A DNA stretch of 64,000 nt, taken from NCBI GenBank assembly GCA_032717465.1, contig CM064713.1, positions 9,644,950 through 9,708,949 of the forward strand, in the 5' to 3' direction. A model generated the notes under the pieces. That model was not told the DNA's origin and searched no databases. It saw only the letters and a program-made list of their open reading frames with translations. Shown here piece after piece: positions 9,072-19,614 of this stretch. This DNA comes from Coenobita brevimanus. Lineage: Eukaryota > Arthropoda > Malacostraca > Decapoda > Coenobitidae. A program made the translations under genes and the position numbers. The number at the start of each line of letters is the position of its first letter. Position 1 is the first letter of the stretch.

Positions 9072-9861
9072 TGTTACATAGCCTATGATTTCATCATCCT
9101 TTGTGTAATTTTAACGCATAGTATGCTGCATGTTTGATCACGAGCGTGTTCTGCGTCAGTCCCCCCCTTCTACCGTTATAGTAGAGTAAGTCGTCCTTTC
9201 TGTTGTTCAGTGCGGGATTTTTATCTCTTTGTCCCCATGGCTTCATTTGCGCGTCCTTGTTACAAGTTGTATCAAGCTCTGCTGGCCCCTATATAATGAG
9301 CTCAGTCTCCGCATCATTGCCACTTAGATCTGCTCCTCATTTTGTTCACATCTCTGTCCTCCCCTGTACAGTTATCATTATTGTGAATTTCTCAGGAAGT
9401 CTCCAACCATCTAGCAGCTGTGTGATTAGAGTATAAGTGTTATTGCATTTTGTTCTTGTACTGTATAGCATAAGGTTAATTCTTGGGCCTGGAAGGTTTT
9501 TGTAAATTGTGTAGAATTCATTTTGTCAGCCAGTGGTAATAATAGTTTGTATCTGTAATTATTTACCTTGCATTAACTGAGCATTACCCAGTGTTTTTCA
9601 TTTCATCAGGGCTGACTTAGATAAATTTACTCATGGTAATTTCGTGTTAATAGAGGCTATTGCAGTTAACCATATATTTAACCTGTTTTTGCCATTACAT
9701 TATCCTTATGAGTCCTGAATGTTTTGTTGTTAGTTTGAGCATTAAACTTTAACTTGTAATTTTACCTAACTCTTTTGTTTTGAACCTGGAGCTTTACGGG
9801 ACAGTAGTGATTTTTAGTATTCTCACTTGGAGTGTACATTATCTTTCTCTGTTCCGTAACA
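9072..9861 (+). repeat. Complete LTR between units 2 and 3
   Basis: 790 bases, TGTTAC to GTAACA. It reads GGATTTTTATC near 9217, as in the first three LTRs that include this stretch; later LTRs read GGATTTTCATC. Confidence 0.93.
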
Positions 9862-9942
9862 TAAATTTGGCGACCTCTCATCAGGATATTCAGGATATTA
9901 TCATAAGGATATTGCTTGATATTTTGTGACTGTTACTTATTC

Positions 9943-10335
9943 ATGATGTCTACTATTACTACACTTGATGAAGCCAAAGATTTTTTGTCAAATGTGCAAA
10001 TAGTGTGTGATGTAGAAAACAGAACAAAGAATGAACTTAAGCTTGTTGCTCAACAATTGGGAATTGCTGTTCGCTCTCATCATTCTAAAGATCAAATTGT
10101 TGACATGATTAATGAAAGCTTGTTTAATGTAACTCCTCCAAATGAGCAAACGCAGATTGAATTAGCTAAGTTACAGCTAGCCCTGCAGGAGGCTCGTGTG
10201 AAGGAAGCGAATTTCAAGCACGTGCTAAGGAGGCTGATGTTAAGGAGGCAAATGCTCGTATTCAAGAGGCACAGGTACAGGCTCAGGCACAAACTGAACT
10301 TGCTAGGATTCAGGCAGACCATGAGTATCGCATGA
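9943..10335 (+). CDS. gag: gag N-terminal fragment, unit 3
   Basis: Same translation and same frame loss as unit 1. Confidence 0.75.
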   Translation: MMSTITTLDEAKDFLSNVQIVCDVENRTKNELKLVAQQLGIAVRSHHSKDQIVDMINESLFNVTPPNEQTQIELAKLQLALQEARVKEANFKHVLRRLMLRRQMLVFKRHRYRLRHKLNLLGFRQTMSIA

Positions 10336-12443
10336 AACAAGGTGGAACTGGATCATCTAGCTCTGATGATTTTGATGTGGCTAAAAATGTTAAACTTGTC
10401 CCTCCTTTTAATGAATCTGATTTAACTAAGTATTTTCAGTTGTTTGAGAGGGTAGCTACAGGTTTTAATTGGCCCAAGGAGTATTGGCCAGTACTCCTTC
10501 AAACTGTTCTCACCGGTAAAGCTCAAGTAACTTATGCATCTTTGCCTCAGGATCAATCTGATAATTATGATGTAGTTAAGAGCTTGATTCTTAAAGCCTA
10601 TGAGCTTGTTCCTGAAGCCTATAGAGTAAAATTTAGGACAACTTACAAGCAAGATAAGCAATCCCATGTTGAGTATGCAAAAATCAAAGAAGATCTGTTA
10701 GAGCAGTGGTTAAATTCTAAGAATGTGGGTTCTGATTTTGGTAAATTTAAGCAGATGATTTTGCTGGAGGACTTCAAGAGGTGTATTTATAAAGATGTAA
10801 GCCTATATCTTGATGAGAAAAGAATAGATCATTTGTCTGATGCTGCAGTTTTAGCTGACGAATATGTTCTCACTCACAAGAGATATTCTAAAGAAAAAGG
10901 GAAAGCTGAGAGTAAGTACGTTGCCTCTACTCAGAGTACAGGTAACAGGAAAGAGAATAAAGATGATGTTTCTCAGGAAGTAAATACCAGCTTCACCTCT
11001 AGATTTCAGAAAAGTAAATGTACTTATTGTAGTAAGCTTGGTCATACTACGGAGAAATGTTTCAGGAGACAGCGTGATGTGAACAAAAAGGAGTCTTTAA
11101 ATATTCAGTCAATTGGTCTAGTGTCCACCCTTGAGAGTTCCCAGAATTCTTTAACTGAGTTAACTGAACCTGCTTTGAGGGGTAACTTAAATTCTCATGA
11201 TGAGGCTCCTCTTTTGAGCAGTAACGTGGGTGACACTCTCAAGAGTTCATGTGCTAATTTCCTGTCTGATGGTTTTGTCAGTCCTCTGGACAGTAATGAC
11301 AGGAAATCAGTTAAAATATATCGTGACACAGGTGCTTGCCAATCCCTTATGCTGACCAGTGTTCTAGGCTCTAATGTTAATTCCTCTGATGAAACTGTAA
11401 TCTTACAAGGTGCAGGGAATAATTACTTCTCTGTCCCTCTGTGCAGAGTGAATTTAGAGTCTGGTTTTGTTAATGGTTCCGTTATGGTTGGGTTGGTTGA
11501 GACACTCCCAATGTCAGGTGTAACTTTCTTACTTGGAAATGATATTGGTGGAAGTCAAGTGTGTCCAGCTCCTCAGTTGTCTAGTGAGCCAGTGGCTGCG
11601 TCCCAGGATTGTGATGTCCCTGATGTGTTCCCTGCATGTGCTGTCACTAGGGCTAAGTCTAAAGTTACTGGTGATTTAGAGGATAATGATGATGATGATG
11701 TTATCCTAGCTGACACTTTTCTTGCTAATTTGGACCACTCACCAGATGAGGCAGTACCCCGTAGTGTTCATAATTTGTCTCGTCAAGAGTTGGTTGAGTT
11801 GCAGGTTGCTGACCCCGAGTTGAAAGGTCTAGCTAACTCTGCTTGCAGTGAGGAAGAGTCAGCCGGTGCTTCTACTTGTTATTATGTAAAGTCAGGAGTA
11901 CTTATGAGGAAGTGGAGACCCCCAACAGCATCAGCCGACTGTGAATGGGAGGTTGTACATCAAGTTGTCATCCCTCGTGTTTGTAGGCAGGATATCATTA
12001 GAGTGGCTCATGATTCCAGTTTGGCAGGACACCTTGGAGTGAGGAAGACTGTGGCACGCATTTTGAAACACTTCTACTGGCCAGGTATCTTCAGGGATGT
12101 TTCCTGGTATTGTAAGTCTTGTCACACCTGTCAAGTTGTTGGGAAGTGTAATCAGACCGAAAAGGTTGCACCTCTAGTTCCCATTCCTCCTTTTGAAGCG
12201 CCTTTCACCCGTGTGTTGGTGGATATTGTGGGCCCTCTTCCTAAGACTTCTTCAGGATTTTCTTATGTGTTGACCATGATTGATATGGCTACTCGTTATC
12301 CTGAAGCCATTCCACTTAGAAATATCTCAGCAAAGAACGTGGTTAAGGAAATGCTAGGGTTCTTCACAAAGTTTGGTCTGCCCAAGGAGGTACAGTCAGA
12401 CCGGGAAGTAATTTCATGTCGAATGTTTTCAAGCAGTCTCTGA
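10332..12443 (+). CDS. gag-pol: gag-protease-integrase, unit 3, frameshifted
   Basis: 703 residues. It carries the three-G integrase frameshift near 12402. Confidence 0.85.
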   Translation: MKQGGTGSSSSDDFDVAKNVKLVPPFNESDLTKYFQLFERVATGFNWPKEYWPVLLQTVLTGKAQVTYASLPQDQSDNYDVVKSLILKAYELVPEAYRVKFRTTYKQDKQSHVEYAKIKEDLLEQWLNSKNVGSDFGKFKQMILLEDFKRCIYKDVSLYLDEKRIDHLSDAAVLADEYVLTHKRYSKEKGKAESKYVASTQSTGNRKENKDDVSQEVNTSFTSRFQKSKCTYCSKLGHTTEKCFRRQRDVNKKESLNIQSIGLVSTLESSQNSLTELTEPALRGNLNSHDEAPLLSSNVGDTLKSSCANFLSDGFVSPLDSNDRKSVKIYRDTGACQSLMLTSVLGSNVNSSDETVILQGAGNNYFSVPLCRVNLESGFVNGSVMVGLVETLPMSGVTFLLGNDIGGSQVCPAPQLSSEPVAASQDCDVPDVFPACAVTRAKSKVTGDLEDNDDDDVILADTFLANLDHSPDEAVPRSVHNLSRQELVELQVADPELKGLANSACSEEESAGASTCYYVKSGVLMRKWRPPTASADCEWEVVHQVVIPRVCRQDIIRVAHDSSLAGHLGVRKTVARILKHFYWPGIFRDVSWYCKSCHTCQVVGKCNQTEKVAPLVPIPPFEAPFTRVLVDIVGPLPKTSSGFSYVLTMIDMATRYPEAIPLRNISAKNVVKEMLGFFTKFGLPKEVQSDREVISCRMFSSSL

Positions 12444-13636
12444 AAGAGTTGGGCATCACCCAGATCACGTCTTCAGCTTACCATCCCCAGACCCAAGGAG
12501 CGTTGGAGAGATATCATCAAACACTCAAATCGATGCTCAAGAAATACTGTTTGGAACATCAGAAAGACTGGGATAAAGGTCTTCCATTCGTTGTGTTTGC
12601 CGCAAGAGAATCTCCAAATGAATCACTGGGCTTCTCACCTTTTGAACTACTGTTTGGCCATGAAGTAAGAGGACCCCTTAAGTTACTCAAGGAATGCTGG
12701 CTGTCGGAGGAAGATGACGTCAACCTGCTGGAGTATGTGATGAAGTTCAAAGAACGGCTGTCCACTGCTTTACAGCTGGTGAGAGAGAATTTAGGAGCTG
12801 CTCAGGAGAAGATGAAGACTTGGTATGAGAAGAGGTCCAGGTTACGCCACTTTCAACCAGGAGATCAGGTTTTGATTCTGCTACCAGTTCATGGGCAACC
12901 TCTTCAAGTCAAGTTTAGTGGTCCTTATTTCGTGGAGAAGAAACTCAGTGATGTCAACTATGTCATCGCCACACCAGATCGTAGAAAGAACAAGCAACTA
13001 TGTCACATCAACATGCTAAAGTTATATCACAGGCGGGACGAAAATAATCCAGTCTGCACTGTAGCTGTTCCACCCGAGTCTGCAAGTGAAGTTCTCCCAT
13101 GCAGCATGAGCCTGAGTGATAGTTTGGGGAAGAATCCTGATATCATGAATGATCTCCAGACTAAGCTTTCTCATCTAGCTCCCGAGGAAAGGCAGGAGTT
13201 TTCGGCATTACTGCAGGAGTACCCGCAAGTGTTCCCTGCCACTCCAGGAAGAACTACTGTGTTGATGCATGATGTCGATGTTGGAGACGCAAAGCCAATT
13301 AAATTGCCTCCTTACCGTGTGAACCCAGTGAAAGTTCCTCTCATCCAGAAGGAGCTTGGCTACCTGTTGGACCACAAGATGATTGAGCCCTGTCAGAGCG
13401 AGTGGAGTTCTCCTGTCACTCTAGTCCCTAAGCCAGGTGGGTCACAGCGGCTTTGCATTGACTACAGACGTGTTAATCAGATAACCAAAACAGACACTTA
13501 CCCTCTCCCTCGCGTGGAAGATTGCATAGACAAGATCGGAAAGGCTAGGTACATAAGTAAGTTTGATTTGTTAAAGGGATACTGGCAAGTACCTATGACT
13601 GAACGTGCTAGGGAGATTTCATGTTTTGTAACATGA
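12416..13636 (+). CDS. pol: Integrase C-terminus and RT fragment, unit 3
   Basis: 406 residues, same translation as the corresponding part of unit 1. Confidence 0.85.
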   Translation: MSNVFKQSLKELGITQITSSAYHPQTQGALERYHQTLKSMLKKYCLEHQKDWDKGLPFVVFAARESPNESLGFSPFELLFGHEVRGPLKLLKECWLSEEDDVNLLEYVMKFKERLSTALQLVRENLGAAQEKMKTWYEKRSRLRHFQPGDQVLILLPVHGQPLQVKFSGPYFVEKKLSDVNYVIATPDRRKNKQLCHINMLKLYHRRDENNPVCTVAVPPESASEVLPCSMSLSDSLGKNPDIMNDLQTKLSHLAPEERQEFSALLQEYPQVFPATPGRTTVLMHDVDVGDAKPIKLPPYRVNPVKVPLIQKELGYLLDHKMIEPCQSEWSSPVTLVPKPGGSQRLCIDYRRVNQITKTDTYPLPRVEDCIDKIGKARYISKFDLLKGYWQVPMTERAREISCFVT

Positions 13637-13710
13637 TATATGATATATACAGATTGTTTTAAAGGAATAAGAAATTTCCTTTGTAAATTTCTTTTTTCTT
13701 TGTGGGGAGG

Positions 13711-14500
13711 TGTTACATAGCCTATGATTTCATCATCCTTTGTGTAATTTTAACGCATAGTATGCTGCATGTTTGATCACGAGCGTGTTCTGCGTCAGTC
13801 CCCCCCTTCTACCGTTATAGTAGAGTAAGTCGTCCTTTCTGTTGTTCAGTGCGGGATTTTTATCTCTTTGTCCCCATGGCTTCATTTGCGCGTCCTTGTT
13901 ACAAGTTGTATCAAGCTCTGCTGGCCCCTATATAATGAGCTCAGTCTCCGCATCATTGCCACTTAGATCTGCTCCTCATTTTGTTCACATCTCTGTCCTC
14001 CCCTGTACAGTTATCATTATTGTGAATTTCTCAGGAAGTCTCCAACCATCTAGCAGCTGTGTGATTAGAGTATAAGTGTTATTGCATTTTGTTCTTGTAC
14101 TGTATAGCATAAGGTTAATTCTTGGGCCTGGAAGGTTTTTGTAAATTGTGTAGAATTCATTTTGTCAGCCAGTGGTAATAATAGTTTGTATCTGTAATTA
14201 TTTACCTTGCATTAACTGAGCATTACCCAGTGTTTTTCATTTCATCAGGGCTGACTTAGATAAATTTACTCATGGTAATTTCGTGTTAATAGAGGCTATT
14301 GCAGTTAACCATATATTTAACCTGTTTTTGCCATTACATTATCCTTATGAGTCCTGAATGTTTTGTTGTTAGTTTGAGCATTAAACTTTAACTTGTAATT
14401 TTACCTAACTCTTTTGTTTTGAACCTGGAGCTTTACGGGACAGTAGTGATTTTTAGTATTCTCACTTGGAGTGTACATTATCTTTCTCTGTTCCGTAACA
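13711..14500 (+). repeat. Complete LTR between units 3 and 4
   Basis: 790 bases, TGTTAC to GTAACA. It is the last LTR in the array with the GGATTTTTATC variant. Confidence 0.93.
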
Positions 14501-14581
14501 TAAATTTGGCGACCTCTCATCAGGATATTCAGGATATTATCATAAGGATATTGCTTGATATTTTGTGACTGTTACTTATTC

Positions 14582-14974
14582 ATGATGTCTACTATTACTA
14601 CACTTGATGAAGCCAAAGATTTTTTGTCAAATGTGCAAATAGTGTGTGATGTAGAAAACAGAACAAAGAATGAACTTAAGCTTGTTGCTCAACAATTGGG
14701 AATTGCTGTTCGCTCTCATCATTCTAAAGATCAAATTGTTGACATGATTAATGAAAGCTTGTTTAATGTAACTCCTCCAAATGAGCAAACGCAGATTGAA
14801 TTAGCTAAGTTACAGCTAGCCCTGCAGGAGGCTCGTGTGAAGGAAGCGAATTTCAAGCACGTGCTAAGGAGGCTGATGTTAAGGAGGCAAATGCTCGTAT
14901 TCAAGAGGCACAGGTACAGGCTCAGGCACAAACTGAACTTGCTAGGATTCAGGCAGACCATGAGTATCGCATGA
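14582..14974 (+). CDS. gag: gag N-terminal fragment, unit 4
   Basis: Same translation and frame loss as the other + units, so even the unit with open pol has no intact gag. Confidence 0.75.
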   Translation: MMSTITTLDEAKDFLSNVQIVCDVENRTKNELKLVAQQLGIAVRSHHSKDQIVDMINESLFNVTPPNEQTQIELAKLQLALQEARVKEANFKHVLRRLMLRRQMLVFKRHRYRLRHKLNLLGFRQTMSIA

Positions 14975-17900
14975 AACAAGGTGGAACTGGATCATCTAGC
15001 TCTGATGATTTTGATGTGGCTAAAAATGTTAAACTTGTCCCTCCTTTTAATGAATCTGATTTAACTAAGTATTTTCAGTTGTTTGAGAGGGTAGCTACAG
15101 GTTTTAATTGGCCCAAGGAGTATTGGCCAGTACTCCTTCAAACTGTTCTCACCGGTAAAGCTCAAGTAACTTATGCATCTTTGCCTCAGGATCAATCTGA
15201 TAATTATGATGTAGTTAAGAGCTTGATTCTTAAAGCCTATGAGCTTGTTCCTGAAGCCTATAGAGTAAAATTTAGGACAACTTACAAGCAAGATAAGCAA
15301 TCCCATGTTGAGTATGCAAAAATCAAAGAAGATCTGTTAGAGCAGTGGTTAAATTCTAAGAATGTGGGTTCTGATTTTGGTAAATTTAAGCAGATGATTT
15401 TGCTGGAGGACTTCAAGAGGTGTATTTATAAAGATGTAAGCCTATATCTTGATGAGAAAAGAATAGATCATTTGTCTGATGCTGCAGTTTTAGCTGACGA
15501 ATATGTTCTCACTCACAAGAGATATTCTAAAGAAAAAGGGAAAGCTGAGAGTAAGTACGTTGCCTCTACTCAGAGTACAGGTAACAGGAAAGAGAATAAA
15601 GATGATGTTTCTCAGGAAGTAAATACCAGCTTCACCTCTAGATTTCAGAAAAGTAAATGTACTTATTGTAGTAAGCTTGGTCATACTACGGAGAAATGTT
15701 TCAGGAGACAGCGTGATGTGAACAAAAAGGAGTCTTTAAATATTCAGTCAATTGGTCTAGTGTCCACCCTTGAGAGTTCCCAGAATTCTTTAACTGAGTT
15801 AACTGAACCTGCTTTGAGGGGTAACTTAAATTCTCATGATGAGGCTCCTCTTTTGAGCAGTAACGTGGGTGACACTCTCAAGAGTTCATGTGCTAATTTC
15901 CTGTCTGATGGTTTTGTCAGTCCTCTGGACAGTAATGACAGGAAATCAGTTAAAATATATCGTGACACAGGTGCTTGCCAATCCCTTATGCTGACCAGTG
16001 TTCTAGGCTCTAATGTTAATTCCTCTGATGAAACTGTAATCTTACAAGGTGCAGGGAATAATTACTTCTCTGTCCCTCTGTGCAGAGTGAATTTAGAGTC
16101 TGGTTTTGTTAATGGTTCCGTTATGGTTGGGTTGGTTGAGACACTCCCAATGTCAGGTGTAACTTTCTTACTTGGAAATGATATTGGTGGAAGTCAAGTG
16201 TGTCCAGCTCCTCAGTTGTCTAGTGAGCCAGTGGCTGCGTCCCAGGATTGTGATGTCCCTGATGTGTTCCCTGCATGTGCTGTCACTAGGGCTAAGTCTA
16301 AAGTTACTGGTGATTTAGAGGATAATGATGATGATGATGTTATCCTAGCTGACACTTTTCTTGCTAATTTGGACCACTCACCAGATGAGGCAGTACCCCG
16401 TAGTGTTCATAATTTGTCTCGTCAAGAGTTGGTTGAGTTGCAGGTTGCTGACCCCGAGTTGAAAGGTCTAGCTAACTCTGCTTGCAGTGAGGAAGAGTCA
16501 GCCGGTGCTTCTACTTGTTATTATGTAAAGTCAGGAGTACTTATGAGGAAGTGGAGACCCCCAACAGCATCAGCCGACTGTGAATGGGAGGTTGTACATC
16601 AAGTTGTCATCCCTCGTGTTTGTAGGCAGGATATCATTAGAGTGGCTCATGATTCCAGTTTGGCAGGACACCTTGGAGTGAGGAAGACTGTGGCACGCAT
16701 TTTGAAACACTTCTACTGGCCAGGTATCTTCAGGGATGTTTCCTGGTATTGTAAGTCTTGTCACACCTGTCAAGTTGTTGGGAAGTGTAATCAGACCGAA
16801 AAGGTTGCACCTCTAGTTCCCATTCCTCCTTTTGAAGCGCCTTTCACCCGTGTGTTGGTGGATATTGTGGGCCCTCTTCCTAAGACTTCTTCAGGATTTT
16901 CTTATGTGTTGACCATGATTGATATGGCTACTCGTTATCCTGAAGCCATTCCACTTAGAAATATCTCAGCAAAGAACGTGGTTAAGGAAATGCTAGGGTT
17001 CTTCACAAAGTTTGGTCTGCCCAAGGAGGTACAGTCAGACCGGGGAAGTAATTTCATGTCGAATGTTTTCAAGCAGTCTCTGAAAGAGTTGGGCATCACC
17101 CAGATCACGTCTTCAGCTTACCATCCCCAGACCCAAGGAGCGTTGGAGAGATATCATCAAACACTCAAATCGATGCTCAAGAAATACTGTTTGGAACATC
17201 AGAAAGACTGGGATAAAGGTCTTCCATTCGTTGTGTTTGCCGCAAGAGAATCTCCAAATGAATCACTGGGCTTCTCACCTTTTGAACTACTGTTTGGCCA
17301 TGAAGTAAGAGGACCCCTTAAGTTACTCAAGGAATGCTGGCTGTCGGAGGAAGATGACGTCAACCTGCTGGAGTATGTGATGAAGTTCAAAGAACGGCTG
17401 TCCACTGCTTTACAGCTGGTGAGAGAGAATTTAGGAGCTGCTCAGGAGAAGATGAAGACTTGGTATGAGAAGAGGTCCAGGTTACGCCACTTTCAACCAG
17501 GAGATCAGGTTTTGATTCTGCTACCAGTTCATGGGCAACCTCTTCAAGTCAAGTTTAGTGGTCCTTATTTCGTGGAGAAGAAACTCAGTGATGTCAACTA
17601 TGTCATCGCCACACCAGATCGTAGAAAGAACAAGCAACTATGTCACATCAACATGCTAAAGTTATATCACAGGCGGGACGAAAATAATCCAGTCTGCACT
17701 GTAGCTGTTCCACCCGAGTCTGCAAGTGAAGTTCTCCCATGCAGCATGAGCCTGAGTGATAGTTTGGGGAAGAATCCTGATATCATGAATGATCTCCAGA
17801 CTAAGCTTTCTCATCTAGCTCCCGAGGAAAGGCAGGAGTTTTCGGCATTACTGCAGGAGTACCCGCAAGTGTTCCCTGCCACTCCAGGAAGAACTACTGT

Positions 17901-18276
17901 GTTGATGCATGATGTCGATGTTGGAGACGCAAAGCCAATTAAATTGCCTCCTTACCGTGTGAACCCAGTGAAAGTTCCTCTCATCCAGAAGGAGCTTGGC
18001 TACCTGTTGGACCACAAGATGATTGAGCCCTGTCAGAGCGAGTGGAGTTCTCCTGTCACTCTAGTCCCTAAGCCAGGTGGGTCACAGCGGCTTTGCATTG
18101 ACTACAGACGTGTTAATCAGATAACCAAAACAGACACTTACCCTCTCCCTCGCGTGGAAGATTGCATAGACAAGATCGGAAAGGCTAGGTACATAAGTAA
18201 GTTTGATTTGTTAAAGGGATACTGGCAAGTACCTATGACTGAACGTGCTAGGGAGATTTCATGTTTTGTAACATGA
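14971..18276 (+). CDS. gag-pol: gag core-protease-integrase-partial RT polyprotein, unit 4 (1101 aa, uninterrupted)
   Basis: The best-preserved + frame with unit 5. In order: gag capsid-like region 20-190; CCHC knuckle 230-243; protease DTGA 332-335; integrase HHCC about 560-600; integrase D,D35E core at D631, D690 (SDRGSNF) and E726; integrase tail to about 900; RT start from about 980 with motif A Asp D1079. D690 and E726 are separated by 35 residues, as the family requires, so integrase may be catalytically complete. RT lacks the YxDD box and RNase H is absent. GACCGGGGAAGT at 17038-17049 keeps frame and restores the usual DRGS. The frame begins at an internal Met because the upstream gag part is out of frame. 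Confidence 0.88.
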   Translation: MKQGGTGSSSSDDFDVAKNVKLVPPFNESDLTKYFQLFERVATGFNWPKEYWPVLLQTVLTGKAQVTYASLPQDQSDNYDVVKSLILKAYELVPEAYRVKFRTTYKQDKQSHVEYAKIKEDLLEQWLNSKNVGSDFGKFKQMILLEDFKRCIYKDVSLYLDEKRIDHLSDAAVLADEYVLTHKRYSKEKGKAESKYVASTQSTGNRKENKDDVSQEVNTSFTSRFQKSKCTYCSKLGHTTEKCFRRQRDVNKKESLNIQSIGLVSTLESSQNSLTELTEPALRGNLNSHDEAPLLSSNVGDTLKSSCANFLSDGFVSPLDSNDRKSVKIYRDTGACQSLMLTSVLGSNVNSSDETVILQGAGNNYFSVPLCRVNLESGFVNGSVMVGLVETLPMSGVTFLLGNDIGGSQVCPAPQLSSEPVAASQDCDVPDVFPACAVTRAKSKVTGDLEDNDDDDVILADTFLANLDHSPDEAVPRSVHNLSRQELVELQVADPELKGLANSACSEEESAGASTCYYVKSGVLMRKWRPPTASADCEWEVVHQVVIPRVCRQDIIRVAHDSSLAGHLGVRKTVARILKHFYWPGIFRDVSWYCKSCHTCQVVGKCNQTEKVAPLVPIPPFEAPFTRVLVDIVGPLPKTSSGFSYVLTMIDMATRYPEAIPLRNISAKNVVKEMLGFFTKFGLPKEVQSDRGSNFMSNVFKQSLKELGITQITSSAYHPQTQGALERYHQTLKSMLKKYCLEHQKDWDKGLPFVVFAARESPNESLGFSPFELLFGHEVRGPLKLLKECWLSEEDDVNLLEYVMKFKERLSTALQLVRENLGAAQEKMKTWYEKRSRLRHFQPGDQVLILLPVHGQPLQVKFSGPYFVEKKLSDVNYVIATPDRRKNKQLCHINMLKLYHRRDENNPVCTVAVPPESASEVLPCSMSLSDSLGKNPDIMNDLQTKLSHLAPEERQEFSALLQEYPQVFPATPGRTTVLMHDVDVGDAKPIKLPPYRVNPVKVPLIQKELGYLLDHKMIEPCQSEWSSPVTLVPKPGGSQRLCIDYRRVNQITKTDTYPLPRVEDCIDKIGKARYISKFDLLKGYWQVPMTERAREISCFVT

Positions 18277-18350
18277 TATATGATATATACAGATTGTTTT
18301 AAAGGAATAAGAAATTTCCTTTGTAAATTTCTTTTTTCTTTGTGGGGAGG

Positions 18351-19140
18351 TGTTACATAGCCTATGATTTCATCATCCTTTGTGTAATTTTAACGCATAG
18401 TATGCTGCATGTTTGATCACGAGCGTGTTCTGCGTCAGTCCCCCCCTTCTACCGTTATAGTAGAGTAAGTCGTCCTTTCTGTTGTTCAGTGCGGGATTTT
18501 CATCTCTTTGTCCCCATGGCTTCATTTGCGCGTCCTTGTTACAAGTTGTATCAAGCTCTGCTGGCCCCTATATAATGAGCTCAGTCTCCGCATCATTGCC
18601 ACTTAGATCTGCTCCTCATTTTGTTCACATCTCTGTCCTCCCCTGTACAGTTATCATTATTGTGAATTTCTCAGGAAGTCTCCAACCATCTAGCAGCTGT
18701 GTGATTAGAGTATAAGTGTTATTGCATTTTGTTCTTGTACTGTATAGCATAAGGTTAATTCTTGGGCCTGGAAGGTTTTTGTAAATTGTGTAGAATTCAT
18801 TTTGTCAGCCAGTGGTAATAATAGTTTGTATCTGTAATTATTTACCTTGCATTAACTGAGCATTACCCAGTGTTTTTCATTTCATCAGGGCTGACTTAGA
18901 TAAATTTACTCATGGTAATTTCGTGTTAATAGAGGCTATTGCAGTTAACCATATATTTAACCTGTTTTTGCCATTACATTATCCTTATGAGTCCTGAATG
19001 TTTTGTTGTTAGTTTGAGCATTAAACTTTAACTTGTAATTTTACCTAACTCTTTTGTTTTGAACCTGGAGCTTTACGGGACAGTAGTGATTTTTAGTATT
19101 CTCACTTGGAGTGTACATTATCTTTCTCTGTTCCGTAACA
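18351..19140 (+). repeat. Complete LTR between units 4 and 5
   Basis: 790 bases, TGTTAC to GTAACA. It is the first LTR with the GGATTTTCATC variant (near 18495). Confidence 0.93.
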
Positions 19141-19221
19141 TAAATTTGGCGACCTCTCATCAGGATATTCAGGATATTATCATAAGGATATTGCTTGATA
19201 TTTTGTGACTGTTACTTATTC

Positions 19222-19614
19222 ATGATGTCTACTATTACTACACTTGATGAAGCCAAAGATTTTTTGTCAAATGTGCAAATAGTGTGTGATGTAGAAAACA
19301 GAACAAAGAATGAACTTAAGCTTGTTGCTCAACAATTGGGAATTGCTGTTCGCTCTCATCATTCTAAAGATCAAATTGTTGACATGATTAATGAAAGCTT
19401 GTTTAATGTAACTCCTCCAAATGAGCAAACGCAGATTGAATTAGCTAAGTTACAGCTAGCCCTGCAGGAGGCTCGTGTGAAGGAAGCGAATTTCAAGCAC
19501 GTGCTAAGGAGGCTGATGTTAAGGAGGCAAATGCTCGTATTCAAGAGGCACAGGTACAGGCTCAGGCACAAACTGAACTTGCTAGGATTCAGGCAGACCA
19601 TGAGTATCGCATGA
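19222..19614 (+). CDS. gag: gag N-terminal fragment, unit 5
   Basis: Same translation and frame loss as the other + units. Confidence 0.75.
   Translation: MMSTITTLDEAKDFLSNVQIVCDVENRTKNELKLVAQQLGIAVRSHHSKDQIVDMINESLFNVTPPNEQTQIELAKLQLALQEARVKEANFKHVLRRLMLRRQMLVFKRHRYRLRHKLNLLGFRQTMSIA

Larger units (their letters stand above)
9862..13710 (+). mobile_element. Gmr1-like unit 3, internal region
   Basis: Same structure and same two frameshifts as units 1 and 2. Confidence 0.9.
14501..18350 (+). mobile_element. Gmr1-like unit 4, internal region, pol open
   Basis: One base longer than unit 3 because of the fourth G in the integrase G run. It still has the gag frameshift and the RT/RNase H deletion. 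Confidence 0.9.
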